Assembly (NCBI GenBank): GCA_027623815.1
Contig: JAQBUV010000050.1
Coordinates: 1 to 18,991 of the forward strand
DNA: 18,991 bases
Direction of reading: 5' to 3'
Source: Casp-Chloro-G3 sp002816715
Lineage (GTDB): Bacteria; Chloroflexota; Dehalococcoidia; Lucifugimonadales; UBA3495
Shown here: one piece after another, positions 1-6,799 of the stretch
Numbering within the stretch: the stretch's first letter is position 1
Layout: each line of letters opens with the position of its first letter
Translations under genes and position numbers: made by a program
Notes under the pieces: model-generated
The model's input: the letters and a program-made list of their open reading frames with translations, nothing else
Databases searched by the model: none
Told to the model about the DNA's origin: nothing

Positions 1-9
1 AGCTTGATC

Positions 10-26
10 AGCAATTCTAATTATGG
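10..26. repeat. Inverted repeat arm (left)
   Basis: The 17 bp AGCAATTCTAATTATGG is the exact reverse complement of 124-140. Beyond each arm lies a TGATCA palindrome (5-10 and 147-152), on the right separated from the arm by GCAGCT. The decamer AGCTTGATCA also occurs as a direct copy at 1-10 and 143-152. The arms enclose 97 bp. Confidence 0.85.
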
Positions 27-847
27 CAATTCGACCCCGCGTATCGGCAGAAAATCGCTCCTCTGAACCCATCACTCGTATCTGTACAAGAGGGCCGTGA
101 CGGGGTGAATACCGACATTAACCCCATAATTAGAATTGCTGCAGCTTGATCATATTGATTGATAAATGGGGACGGGCCGAGACGGGCCGCCCGATGCAGA
201 CAGGCCAGGGCGGTGTCCCTTGGCCGGGGCTCGGAAACTCGATAAAGACGTTTCAATGACCTGTAATAGATCCTCAGACCGATCCCTTTAAGCAGCGGGA
301 AAGGGGAACCACGGGCGCTTTCCTCCAACCCAGATGATTCTATCTGTAAGATGCTTTGGCCTACAGGCACCTGACGACCGTCGCTGCGGCTAAGCAGGGT
401 GATCTGCTCGGGAAGGGTTTCCACTCTGGACAAGTAAGCGCGATCCAGCTCATCGAACATTTCCTGAATTAGTTCCCCTTGTCGCGCCAGCTCCCCAAGA
501 GCAGCCGAAGTCTCAGTTCGCACATCCATGTAAAGCGTTTTATACAGACCCTCAAGTTCGGCGGTCAATTGCTGAACACCCTTCAGGTCAGGTAATGATG
601 TGGCATTTCCCAAAAGGGTTGATACCACTTCTCTTGAGGCCTTAACCCTGTTGTCGACCTCAATTAGCCTTTGGGTCAAACAATTTTGGCTGCCGCATGA
701 TTCTCGGTAAATCTGCAGCCATGACTCTCGTACCGAAGTCAACAATTCTTCCAAGCCCTGTTCTAGAAGGTGAATCTCATTTTGCTTGGAAAGAAACTCG
801 TCCTGTTGGAATCTATTTGTCAATCTGGTCATGTCAAGTTTAGTCAT
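17..847 (-). CDS. Hypothetical coiled-coil protein
   Basis: I do not recognise the family. The 276-residue product is rich in Glu, Gln and Leu. Residues about 15-145 look like long amphipathic helices of coiled-coil type. A short patch (about 155-170, with DGRQVPVGQSILQIE) and a basic stretch near 185-205 (LRIYYRSLKRLYRV) follow. There is no signal peptide or clear membrane segment. The start at 847 has no good ribosome binding site; an in-frame ATG six codons later (at 832) is an alternative. The last 35 or so residues run through the segment between two inverted repeat arms (10-26 and 124-140), and the stop codon lies inside the outer arm. That tail (Cys/Ser/Pro-rich) may be recently acquired or variable. 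It is divergent from thiL and separated from it by about 500 nt. It is probably a real gene because the composition is protein-like over a long frame. Confidence 0.55.
   Translation of the reverse strand: MTKLDMTRLTNRFQQDEFLSKQNEIHLLEQGLEELLTSVRESWLQIYRESCGSQNCLTQRLIEVDNRVKASREVVSTLLGNATSLPDLKGVQQLTAELEGLYKTLYMDVRTETSAALGELARQGELIQEMFDELDRAYLSRVETLPEQITLLSRSDGRQVPVGQSILQIESSGLEESARGSPFPLLKGIGLRIYYRSLKRLYRVSEPRPRDTALACLHRAARLGPSPFINQYDQAAAILIMGLMSVFTPSRPSCTDTSDGFRGAIFCRYAGSNCHN
124..140. repeat. Inverted repeat arm (right)
   Basis: Exact 17-bp reverse complement of 10-26. It lies within the 3' part of the minus-strand hypothetical gene and encodes AAILIM in it. Confidence 0.85.
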
Positions 848-1327
848 AGAGGCAGAGCTGAGGAGTGGCTCTAAAGCCCGTCTGAGCCGCCAGAAAATTG
901 AATAAACGTCGCAACGCCTTTAAGTAAAGGAAGTCTAAGTTTAGTCCACCTACTATTTTCAGGGAACTATCCAGGCATTCCTTAAACAATAAAAACAATA
1001 AAGTTTTCAATTTACTGATAGATCATGCCAGCACGGACTGCGAAATACGGAAAATCTCCCAGTGGCACGTCACCCCCACTTGGATTGTGCTATCACCGGT
1101 AGCAGTAGAACGAAATATTGCGCTTGGCGTCAATGCAGTGTACCAGTAGTCGAAGTCTCCTGCGATTGAGTAGCAGAATCACAAGTATCAGAATCACAGA
1201 TGGGAGTGGAGTATGGCAATTAATTCTAATCGGTGGACAAGCATTACGCCACTGAATCATATTCAGCCTAAAAAAATATGTGACCGGCTTTGGATATTGC
1301 ATGCAGAGATTAGATTTGTGAAGTTAA
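848..1327. other. AT-rich intergenic region without a convincing gene
   Basis: About 480 nt between two divergent genes. It contains a short inverted repeat (CCTTTA-AG-TAAAGG, 917-930) and two copies of CAGAATCACA with a 15-bp period (1174-1183, 1189-1198). The minus frame at 1093-1302 could encode 69 residues, but it has no family resemblance or good start. I found no clear promoter for the minus-strand gene. Confidence 0.5.
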
Positions 1328-1336
1328 TGCTATAAT
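1328..1336 (+). promoter_or_regulatory. Extended -10 promoter of thiL-tsaE-tsaB
   Basis: TGCTATAAT is a perfect extended -10 box (TGnTATAAT). No good -35 hexamer lies 16-18 nt upstream, as is usual for extended -10 promoters. Transcription would start about 7 nt after the box, at or within a few bases of the thiL ATG at 1346, so the mRNA is probably leaderless. Confidence 0.65.
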
Positions 1337-1345
1337 TCCCTCGTC

Positions 1346-2353
1346 ATGCAAGTTAAAGACTTGGGCGAGTTTGGCGTTATCGCCCTACTCAACAAGATAG
1401 TAATCACGGAACGGGGCGGGCCGGACAATAGCGCTGCCTTCGATATTCGGCTGCTGGTGGACACCGGCGACGATACCGCAGCCTGGCATACAGGGTCGAC
1501 CACCCAGCTTTTCACCACTGACACTGTTGTTGAAGGCGTCCACTTCACCCGCCAGACCACTCCCTGGCGCGACTTGGGCTGGAAGTCGTTGGCCTCCAAC
1601 ATCAGCGACATCGCCGCGATGGGCGGCCTGCCCCTGTATGCGCTGGTCACCCTGGGCCTGCCGCCCGAAACCGAGATTGCCGATCTCGAAGAACTGTATC
1701 GGGGGCTGCTAGCAATCGGCAATCAATACGGCGTAAGCATCGTCGGTGGCGACATGGTGCGCTCGCCGGTGGTGTTCATCACGGTGGCGCTCACCGGGGT
1801 GCAGGCCGGGCAGTCCATGCTGCGCTCCACTGCCAGACCCGGCGATAAGTTGGCCGTCACCGGCTACGTGGGAGGCTCCGGCGGAGGCCTGAAACTGATG
1901 CAAGAAAAGGTCAAAGCATCGCCGGAAGCGGTCGCGTACTTATGTAAAGTCCACCGCCGCCCGGTGCCCGATGTAGCGGCGGGCCAGATTCTGATCGACG
2001 CTGGCGTGTCGACGGCTATGGACATCAGCGACGGCCTGGCCGATGACCTGTCCAAGCTCTGCCTGGCCAGCGGAGTCTCGGCGCGAATTTTCGCTGACCA
2101 GATTCCGGCCCATCCCCTGCTCAAAGAAGCTTTTCCTGAGGATTATCTGACCCTGGCTCTCAACGGCGGTGAAGACTACCATCTCCTGTTCGCCACCCCG
2201 CAACCTGTCATGGAACGGGTGATGCCCCAGTTACCCGAGGGAGCCGCTGTCATTGGAGAGATCACCGCTGGCGAGCCGGGAAAGGTAGTCGTTGTAGATT
2301 ACGCGGGCGCCGAAACAGTTGCCCCTCGCCACGGCTGGGACCATTTCTCCTGA
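1346..2353 (+). CDS. thiL: Thiamine-monophosphate kinase
   Basis: It phosphorylates thiamine monophosphate with ATP to give thiamine diphosphate, the last step of cofactor synthesis in the cytoplasm. The 335-residue length is normal. ThiL/PurM-superfamily motifs appear in order: the ATP/Mg-binding TGDDTAAW (40-47; usually GDDAAV), TTDTVVEGVHF (57-67), the helix GWKSLASNISDIAAMGG, GGDMVRS (134-140), DISDGLADDL (226-235) and GGEDYHLLF (274-282). The acidic residues of these loops bind metal and phosphate. No Shine-Dalgarno sequence precedes the ATG; instead a -10 box ends 9 nt upstream, which fits leaderless translation. It is first in an operon with tsaE (2-nt gap) and tsaB. This linkage is odd in function but seen in several bacterial groups. 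Confidence 0.93.
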   Translation: MQVKDLGEFGVIALLNKIVITERGGPDNSAAFDIRLLVDTGDDTAAWHTGSTTQLFTTDTVVEGVHFTRQTTPWRDLGWKSLASNISDIAAMGGLPLYALVTLGLPPETEIADLEELYRGLLAIGNQYGVSIVGGDMVRSPVVFITVALTGVQAGQSMLRSTARPGDKLAVTGYVGGSGGGLKLMQEKVKASPEAVAYLCKVHRRPVPDVAAGQILIDAGVSTAMDISDGLADDLSKLCLASGVSARIFADQIPAHPLLKEAFPEDYLTLALNGGEDYHLLFATPQPVMERVMPQLPEGAAVIGEITAGEPGKVVVVDYAGAETVAPRHGWDHFS

Positions 2354-2355
2354 TC

Positions 2356-2937
2356 ATGCCAACCATCCTGTCCATCCAAACCAGCAGTCCCGAAGTAACC
2401 CAACAAGTGGGCCGAATCATCGGTGAGCAGGCCCAGCCCGGTGACATATACTTGTTGACCGGGCCTTTGGGCGCGGGCAAGACCTGCCTGACCCAAGGCA
2501 TCGCCTGGGGATTGGGAGTAATCGGACATCCGCGCAGCCCAACCTTCGTGTTAATGACCCGCTATCAAGGCAGGCTTACCCTGCACCACATGGACTTGTA
2601 TCGAATTAGCGACCCGCTGGAGGCCTGGGATTTGGGTCTAGAGGAGTATCTCTCCAGCGATGGTGTTTGCGTGATCGAGTGGGCCAACCAGGCTGAAGAG
2701 CTATTTGCTGAGGACGCTTTGTGGATTAACTTGGATTACACCATCCATGAACCTAGCCAGAATGAACCAACTACTGACTTTGGGAGTGCCCCATTGGCCG
2801 TGCCCAATAACGGGCTGGCCGAATCAAGCGAAGCAGAAAGCGCTCGGACGATAACCTTTGGCCAGCACTCCCCGCGTTACGACTCGCTTTTGGCCAAGCT
2901 TGTGGGCGTGTTCCCTCCAGTCGAGGCAACCAACTAA
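2356..2937 (+). CDS. tsaE: tRNA t6A threonylcarbamoyladenosine synthesis ATPase TsaE
   Basis: TsaE is the P-loop ATPase that works with TsaB and TsaD to transfer threonylcarbamoyl to A37 of ANN-decoding tRNAs. Visible motifs are Walker A GPLGAGKT (36-43), the switch region HPRSPTFVLM (58-67), HHMDLYR with the conserved Asp80, and VIEW (about 105-108), which holds the acidic Walker B-like residue. At 193 residues it is longer than the usual 140-160. The extra part is a low-complexity Asn/Ser/Ala/Glu segment at about 131-163, between the last two predicted strands, with a conserved-looking end (RYDSLLAKL) after it. The ATG is 2 nt after the thiL stop, and the stop codon directly abuts the tsaB start, so translation is probably coupled. 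Confidence 0.93.
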   Translation: MPTILSIQTSSPEVTQQVGRIIGEQAQPGDIYLLTGPLGAGKTCLTQGIAWGLGVIGHPRSPTFVLMTRYQGRLTLHHMDLYRISDPLEAWDLGLEEYLSSDGVCVIEWANQAEELFAEDALWINLDYTIHEPSQNEPTTDFGSAPLAVPNNGLAESSEAESARTITFGQHSPRYDSLLAKLVGVFPPVEATN

Positions 2938-3627
2938 GTGCTGCTCGCCATCGACACCTCCACCCGATACGCCGGAGTATCCATCGCCGACGACGAGAAA
3001 TTGCTAGCCTCTCGTGGCTGGTACTCCCGCAGCAGCCACACTGCCCAGTTGATGCCGGCCATATCCGAAATCATGGGAGATCTGAAACTCGCCCTCAGTG
3101 ACTTGGACGGAATCGCCGTTGCTCTGGGGCCAGGGGCATTCAGCGCCCTGCGGGTGGGGCTAAGTGTCGCCAAAGGGCTGGCAATGGCCAGCAAAAAATC
3201 GCTGGTTGGCATCGGCACCTTGGACCTGGAAGCCTTTCCCTACTTGGGTTCCGGGTTGCCGGTGTGCGCCTTATTGGATTCGGGAAGAAAAGAAGTGGCA
3301 TCGGCCCTCTTCGCAATTGACGGAACCCGCATCAGAGACGATATCATCTCCCCACCGGACGAGTTGATTCCTGAGGTGACTGAACCGACAATTTTCTGCG
3401 GAGAAGGAGTCACCAACTGGGAGCGCGTTATTAAGGAGACATTCGGAGGCTTAGCCATAGTGGCCCGGCCATTACCGGCCGGGCGAATTTGCTCATTAAT
3501 AGAGTTGGGCAAACAACGACTGGGGGCTGGGGGCTCTGACGAAATAGCCCTGCTCCAGCCTTACTACCTGAGGATGCCCAGCATTGGCGGGCCAAAACGC
3601 CGGGACTTGATTCCCCAACAATCTTGA
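2938..3627 (+). CDS. tsaB: tRNA t6A synthesis protein TsaB
   Basis: An ASKHA-fold partner that dimerises with TsaD and recruits TsaE in the t6A complex; it is not itself the catalytic subunit. The N-terminus MLLAIDTSTRYAGVSI is the phosphate-1-like loop typical of TsaB. SHTAQLMPAI and the block LDGIAVALGPGAFSALRVGL (about 57-76), then AKGLA, are the family signature. The length of 229 residues is standard. The GTG start directly follows the tsaE stop TAA, and no upstream alternative exists without overlap. rimI and tsaD, which often sit nearby, are absent from the window, so TsaD must be encoded elsewhere. No clear hairpin terminator follows the stop. Confidence 0.92.
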   Translation: MLLAIDTSTRYAGVSIADDEKLLASRGWYSRSSHTAQLMPAISEIMGDLKLALSDLDGIAVALGPGAFSALRVGLSVAKGLAMASKKSLVGIGTLDLEAFPYLGSGLPVCALLDSGRKEVASALFAIDGTRIRDDIISPPDELIPEVTEPTIFCGEGVTNWERVIKETFGGLAIVARPLPAGRICSLIELGKQRLGAGGSDEIALLQPYYLRMPSIGGPKRRDLIPQQS

Positions 3628-3711
3628 ACGTTTTTCATCAGTTGAATCGCCTTTATTCAGCTAGGACTCCCGAATCACCAAAATTGAGACCTTTTTAGTA
3701 CATTTATCCTA

Positions 3712-3740
3712 TTGCCAGATCGTGAAAAATGGTGCATACT
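3712..3740 (+). promoter_or_regulatory. Sigma-70 type promoter of the 5S rRNA gene
   Basis: TTGCCA (3712-3717), a 17-nt spacer and CATACT (3735-3740). The predicted start near 3747 is a few bases before the mature 5S 5' end at 3753. Confidence 0.6.
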
Positions 3741-3752
3741 AGCTGAGTTATT

Positions 3753-3870
3753 TCCTGGTGGTTCTAGCGGGGCGGACCCACCCGTTCCCTTCCCGAACAC
3801 GGTAGTGAAACGCCCCAGCGCCGACGATACTGCTTTGGTAACGGAGTGGGAAAATAGGTCACCGCCGGGA
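3753..3870 (+). rRNA. rrf: 5S ribosomal RNA
   Basis: About 118 nt with the hallmark 5S core CCCGAACACGG (3795-3805), then GTGAAACGCCCCAGCGCCGA and the 3' part GGAGTGGGAAAATAGGTC. The terminal helix closes exactly: TCCTGGTGGT (3753-3762) pairs over ten positions, counting G-U pairs, with ACCGCCGGGA (3861-3870). No 16S or 23S gene lies beside it: tsaB is upstream and clpC downstream. It is therefore a free-standing 5S gene with its own promoter. Split or unlinked rRNA genes are known in Chloroflexota. The ends are set by the helix and may differ by a base or two from the processed RNA. Confidence 0.95.
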
Positions 3871-4037
3871 TTTATACAAAATCCACAAAGTCAATTCGCA
3901 TCCGGTTCAGGCCTAAGGAACCGCCCACTAACCTCGTCCCTCCGTTTTCTTATCAGCCCTTTCCTTATAATATTCGAATATTGAATGGCACTTGGCTACA
4001 GGTTTGGATTTTGTGGTTTCGTCGTCAAAAAAGTTCC
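3871..4037 (+). other. 5S downstream region
   Basis: It holds a small hairpin CGGTTC/GAACCG (3903-3908 with 3918-3923), which lacks a strong T tract, and a lone TATAAT (3966-3971) without a matching -35. I see no gene here. The 5S terminator is not obvious. Confidence 0.4.
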
Positions 4038-4066
4038 TTTACAGTACATTGGGCCTACCATATAAT
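4038..4066 (+). promoter_or_regulatory. Sigma-70 type promoter upstream of clpC
   Basis: TTTACA (4038-4043), a 17-nt spacer and a perfect TATAAT (4061-4066). The predicted start is near 4073, giving a leader of about 175 nt before clpC. I saw no CIRCE element (GAGTGCTAA) and no obvious CtsR heptad repeat. Confidence 0.75.
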
Positions 4067-4072
4067 GGAATA

Positions 4073-4247
4073 GTCGAGCAATGCTTGCACGCCCTGTATA
4101 GTTCAGTTGGAGTAGAGCAGGAACAGTAGGGAAGATCGAAAGGGATTCAAATCCGTAGCTGCTCGGTGGTGGCCGTGCCTCATTCTTGGAATTGGGCGAT
4201 TGCACACCAATCAGGGTCCCTCACCTTAGCCCAGTAGGAGCGGAATA
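4073..4247 (+). other. Long 5' leader of clpC with a tRNA-like segment
   Basis: The segment 4095-4156 resembles half a tRNA. GTTC (4101-4104) and GAGC (4115-4118) form a D-stem around a loop containing TTGG. The spacing to a T-arm-like GGATTCAAATCC (4143-4154) is also about right. However, neither an anticodon stem nor an acceptor stem can form. GAGCAG (4115-4120) can instead pair with CTGCTC (4159-4164). It is a possible structured leader or decayed tRNA; a separate RNA gene is not supported. Confidence 0.35.
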
Positions 4248-6728
4248 ATGGGAAGTAGATTCGAGAAATTTTCAGAGCGGGCCCGCCGGGTTCTATCGTT
4301 GGCCCAAGAAGAAGCTCAACGATTTAACCACAATTATATTGGGACGGAACACATCCTTCTCGGCTTGGTGAGGGAAACTGAGGGGGTTGCCGCTCGGGTA
4401 CTCTCCGGGTTGGGAGTCGACCTGAGCAAGGTACGCTCAGCAGTAGAATTTATCATTGGACGGGGCGAGAAACCCACCCAGGGTGAAATTGGCCTAACTC
4501 CGCGAGCCAAAAAGGTCGTAGAGTTAGCCGTTGATGAAGCCCGCCGCATGAACCACACCTATATTGGCACTGAGCACCTGCTCATCGGACTGCTTCGGGA
4601 AGGTGAAGGTGTCGCCGCTGGCGTCCTGGAAAGCTTGGGCGTCACCTTGGAGAAGGTGCGGGCCGAGACCCACCGAATCCTCAGCAACAGTTCCCCCAGC
4701 GGTACTCAAGGAACCCGCAGCAGCACCCGCACTCCCACCTTGGACCAATTGGGCATCGACCTTACCGTCGCTGCTCGGGCCGGTAAGTTAGACCCGGTCG
4801 TTGGTCGCGAAACTGAACTAGAGCGGGTCATACAGATACTGAGCCGCCGCACCAAGAATAACCCGGTACTGGTCGGCGAGCCAGGCGTAGGCAAAACCGC
4901 CATCGTCGAGGCTATGGCCCAGATCATCAGTAGCGGCGACGTGCCAGACACGCTAAAGGGTAAACGGTTAGTTACTCTGGATATGGGTGCTCTGGTTGCT
5001 GGAACAAAGTACCGTGGTGAATTCGAAGAACGCCTTAAAAAGGTGATCGAAGAGATCAAGGCCGCCGGTAACTGCGTATTATTTATCGATGAAATTCACA
5101 CCATTGTCGGCGCTGGCGCAGCCGAGGGAGCCGTGGATGCTTCCAACATCCTCAAGCCTTCACTGGCCCGAGGAGAGATCCAGTGCATCGGCGCCACCAC
5201 ACTGGACGACTACCGTAAATATGTAGAAAGAGACCCTGCCTTGGAGCGTCGTTTGCAGCCGGTGCGGGTTGAAGAACCTAGCCAAGAAGACACCCTCGCA
5301 ATTCTGAGAGGTGTGAAAGAACGCTACGAAGAACACCATAACGTCGAGATCACCGAGGATGCCATTAAAGCGGCTACCAACCTGGCCATTCGGTTTATCC
5401 CAGACCGTTTCTTGCCCGACAAGGCCATTGACCTGTTGGACGAGGCCGGGTCTCGGGTGCGTCTCCGGGGCAGCGCAACTCCTGCTTCGGTGAAGGACGC
5501 CATGAAGGTTCTGGAGGATGTCCGCAAAGAGAAAGATGAAGCCATCGCCTCTCAGGAGTACGAGTTTGCGGCTGAGCTGCGTGACCGCGAGCTAAACATG
5601 AATCAGAACCTGGATACCCTGGAAAAAGAGTGGCACGAGGGACGGATTAAAGACCGCGCCCAAGTAACCGAGGAAGATATTGCGCAAGTAGTCAGCATGT
5701 GGACCGGCATCCCGGTTACCCGTCTGGCTCAAGAAGAGACCCAACGTCTCATTCACATGGAAGAAGAACTGCACAAGCGCATCATCGGCCAGGACGAGGC
5801 CATCGTAAATATATCCAAGGCAGTGCGTCGAGCGCGGTCTGGCTTGAAAGACCCCCGGCATCCCATTGGCGTGTTCCTGTTCCTTGGGCCTACCGGTGTC
5901 GGCAAGACCGAGTTGGTGCGTGCCCTAGCTGAGTTCATGTTCGGCGACGAGGACAACATGGTGCGCTTGGACATGTCCGAATTCCAGGAGCGGCACACCG
6001 TGGCACGGCTGATCGGTGCTCCTCCCGGCTATGTGGGTTACGACGAAGGCGGCCAGTTGACCGAGACAGTGCGCCGCAAGAACTATTGCGCCATCTTGAT
6101 GGATGAGATCGAAAAGGCGCACCCTGATATCTTCAACATATTGTTGCAGATATTTGACGCCGGTCAGTTGACCGATGCCAGAGGACGCCGAGTTGACTTC
6201 CGGAACTCTATCATAGTGATGACCAGCAACCTGGGTTCCGACCTGATCAAGAGAGACACAACCATGGGCTTTGCCGTTAAGTCCGACGACGCCCAGACCA
6301 TTGCCCATGCCTATGATCGGATGAAGGAAAAGGTTATGGATGAGGTGAAGCGCTTCTTCCGGCCTGAGTTCCTGAACCGACTGGACGCGACCATCGTCTT
6401 CCACCAGCTGGACCAGCCGCAAATTCTTTCGATAGTTGATCTGATGATGGGCTTCGTGAAGAAAGAGTTGGTGGAAAAAGAGATTGATCTAGAGATCACT
6501 GAAGCCGCTAAGAAGTATCTTGGCGAGCACGGCTTCGACCCGGTGTTGGGGGCGCGGCCATTGCGCCGCCTGATCCAGACTGAAGTTGAAGACAGGCTGT
6601 CCGACGAGCTATTGGCCGGGCGAATCAAGGCTGGCGACGTCGCGGTCATAGACCTTGACGAAGCAGGTAACATTATGGTGACCACCCGCACCAAAGTATC
6701 TGAGGTAGCAGTAGTCGGCTCAGATTAA
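4248..6728 (+). CDS. clpC: ATP-dependent Clp protease ATP-binding subunit ClpC
   Basis: An AAA+ unfoldase that forms hexamers, threads proteins into ClpP and takes part in protein quality control. The 826 residues carry two Clp_N repeats (about 1-145; each has an N-H-x-Y-I-G-T-E-H block), then AAA1 with Walker A GEPGVGKT (210-217) and Walker B FIDE (Asp281-Glu282). A UVR-type middle domain (about 425-460, EYEFAAELRDRE) marks it as ClpC rather than ClpA or ClpB. AAA2 follows, with Walker A GPTGVGKT (547-554), Walker B MDE (619-620) and pore loop GYVGYDEGG. A D2-small domain (DPVLGARPLRRLI) ends the protein. The start is fixed by AGGAG (4236-4240) 7 nt before the ATG. It is monocistronic: its own promoter lies upstream and a strong terminator follows. 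ClpP and McsA/McsB partners are not in the window. Confidence 0.97.
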   Translation: MGSRFEKFSERARRVLSLAQEEAQRFNHNYIGTEHILLGLVRETEGVAARVLSGLGVDLSKVRSAVEFIIGRGEKPTQGEIGLTPRAKKVVELAVDEARRMNHTYIGTEHLLIGLLREGEGVAAGVLESLGVTLEKVRAETHRILSNSSPSGTQGTRSSTRTPTLDQLGIDLTVAARAGKLDPVVGRETELERVIQILSRRTKNNPVLVGEPGVGKTAIVEAMAQIISSGDVPDTLKGKRLVTLDMGALVAGTKYRGEFEERLKKVIEEIKAAGNCVLFIDEIHTIVGAGAAEGAVDASNILKPSLARGEIQCIGATTLDDYRKYVERDPALERRLQPVRVEEPSQEDTLAILRGVKERYEEHHNVEITEDAIKAATNLAIRFIPDRFLPDKAIDLLDEAGSRVRLRGSATPASVKDAMKVLEDVRKEKDEAIASQEYEFAAELRDRELNMNQNLDTLEKEWHEGRIKDRAQVTEEDIAQVVSMWTGIPVTRLAQEETQRLIHMEEELHKRIIGQDEAIVNISKAVRRARSGLKDPRHPIGVFLFLGPTGVGKTELVRALAEFMFGDEDNMVRLDMSEFQERHTVARLIGAPPGYVGYDEGGQLTETVRRKNYCAILMDEIEKAHPDIFNILLQIFDAGQLTDARGRRVDFRNSIIVMTSNLGSDLIKRDTTMGFAVKSDDAQTIAHAYDRMKEKVMDEVKRFFRPEFLNRLDATIVFHQLDQPQILSIVDLMMGFVKKELVEKEIDLEITEAAKKYLGEHGFDPVLGARPLRRLIQTEVEDRLSDELLAGRIKAGDVAVIDLDEAGNIMVTTRTKVSEVAVVGSD

Positions 6729-6750
6729 CCGACAAAAAGGCTGAATACTG

Positions 6751-6782
6751 ACAAGGGGCCCCATCATGATGGGGCCCCTTGT
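6751..6782. terminator. Perfect 32-bp palindromic terminator after clpC
   Basis: Positions 6751-6782 are a perfect palindrome, each arm starting ACAAGGGGCCCCATCA. The GC-rich stem (AAGGGGCCCC) starts about 22 nt after the clpC stop. Only a short T-containing stretch (TTGTTAT) follows, and that stretch is already the radA promoter. Confidence 0.8.
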
Positions 6783-6791
6783 TGTTATAAT
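6783..6791 (+). promoter_or_regulatory. Extended -10 promoter of radA
   Basis: TGTTATAAT is a perfect extended -10 box directly after the palindrome. Any -35 contact would fall inside the clpC terminator stem. The box ends 8 nt before the radA ATG, and there is no Shine-Dalgarno sequence, so a leaderless transcript is likely. Confidence 0.65.
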
Positions 6792-6799
6792 GGCCTCAA

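Noticed and set aside
1174..1198. Two CAGAATCACA copies as a CRISPR or iteron array
   Set aside because: Only two 10-bp copies with 15-bp period; no spacers, cas genes or rep gene.
1093..1302. 69-residue minus-strand frame
   Set aside because: No recognisable motif, no ribosome binding site, low-complexity Ile/Leu and Arg content.
4091..4164. A functional tRNA gene
   Set aside because: D-arm and spacing fit, but the anticodon stem (GGAAC with AAGAT) and acceptor stem do not pair and the T-loop is one base too long.
4073..4247. T-box or CIRCE control of clpC
   Set aside because: No T-box consensus (GGTGGAACC-type) and no CIRCE inverted repeat are visible.
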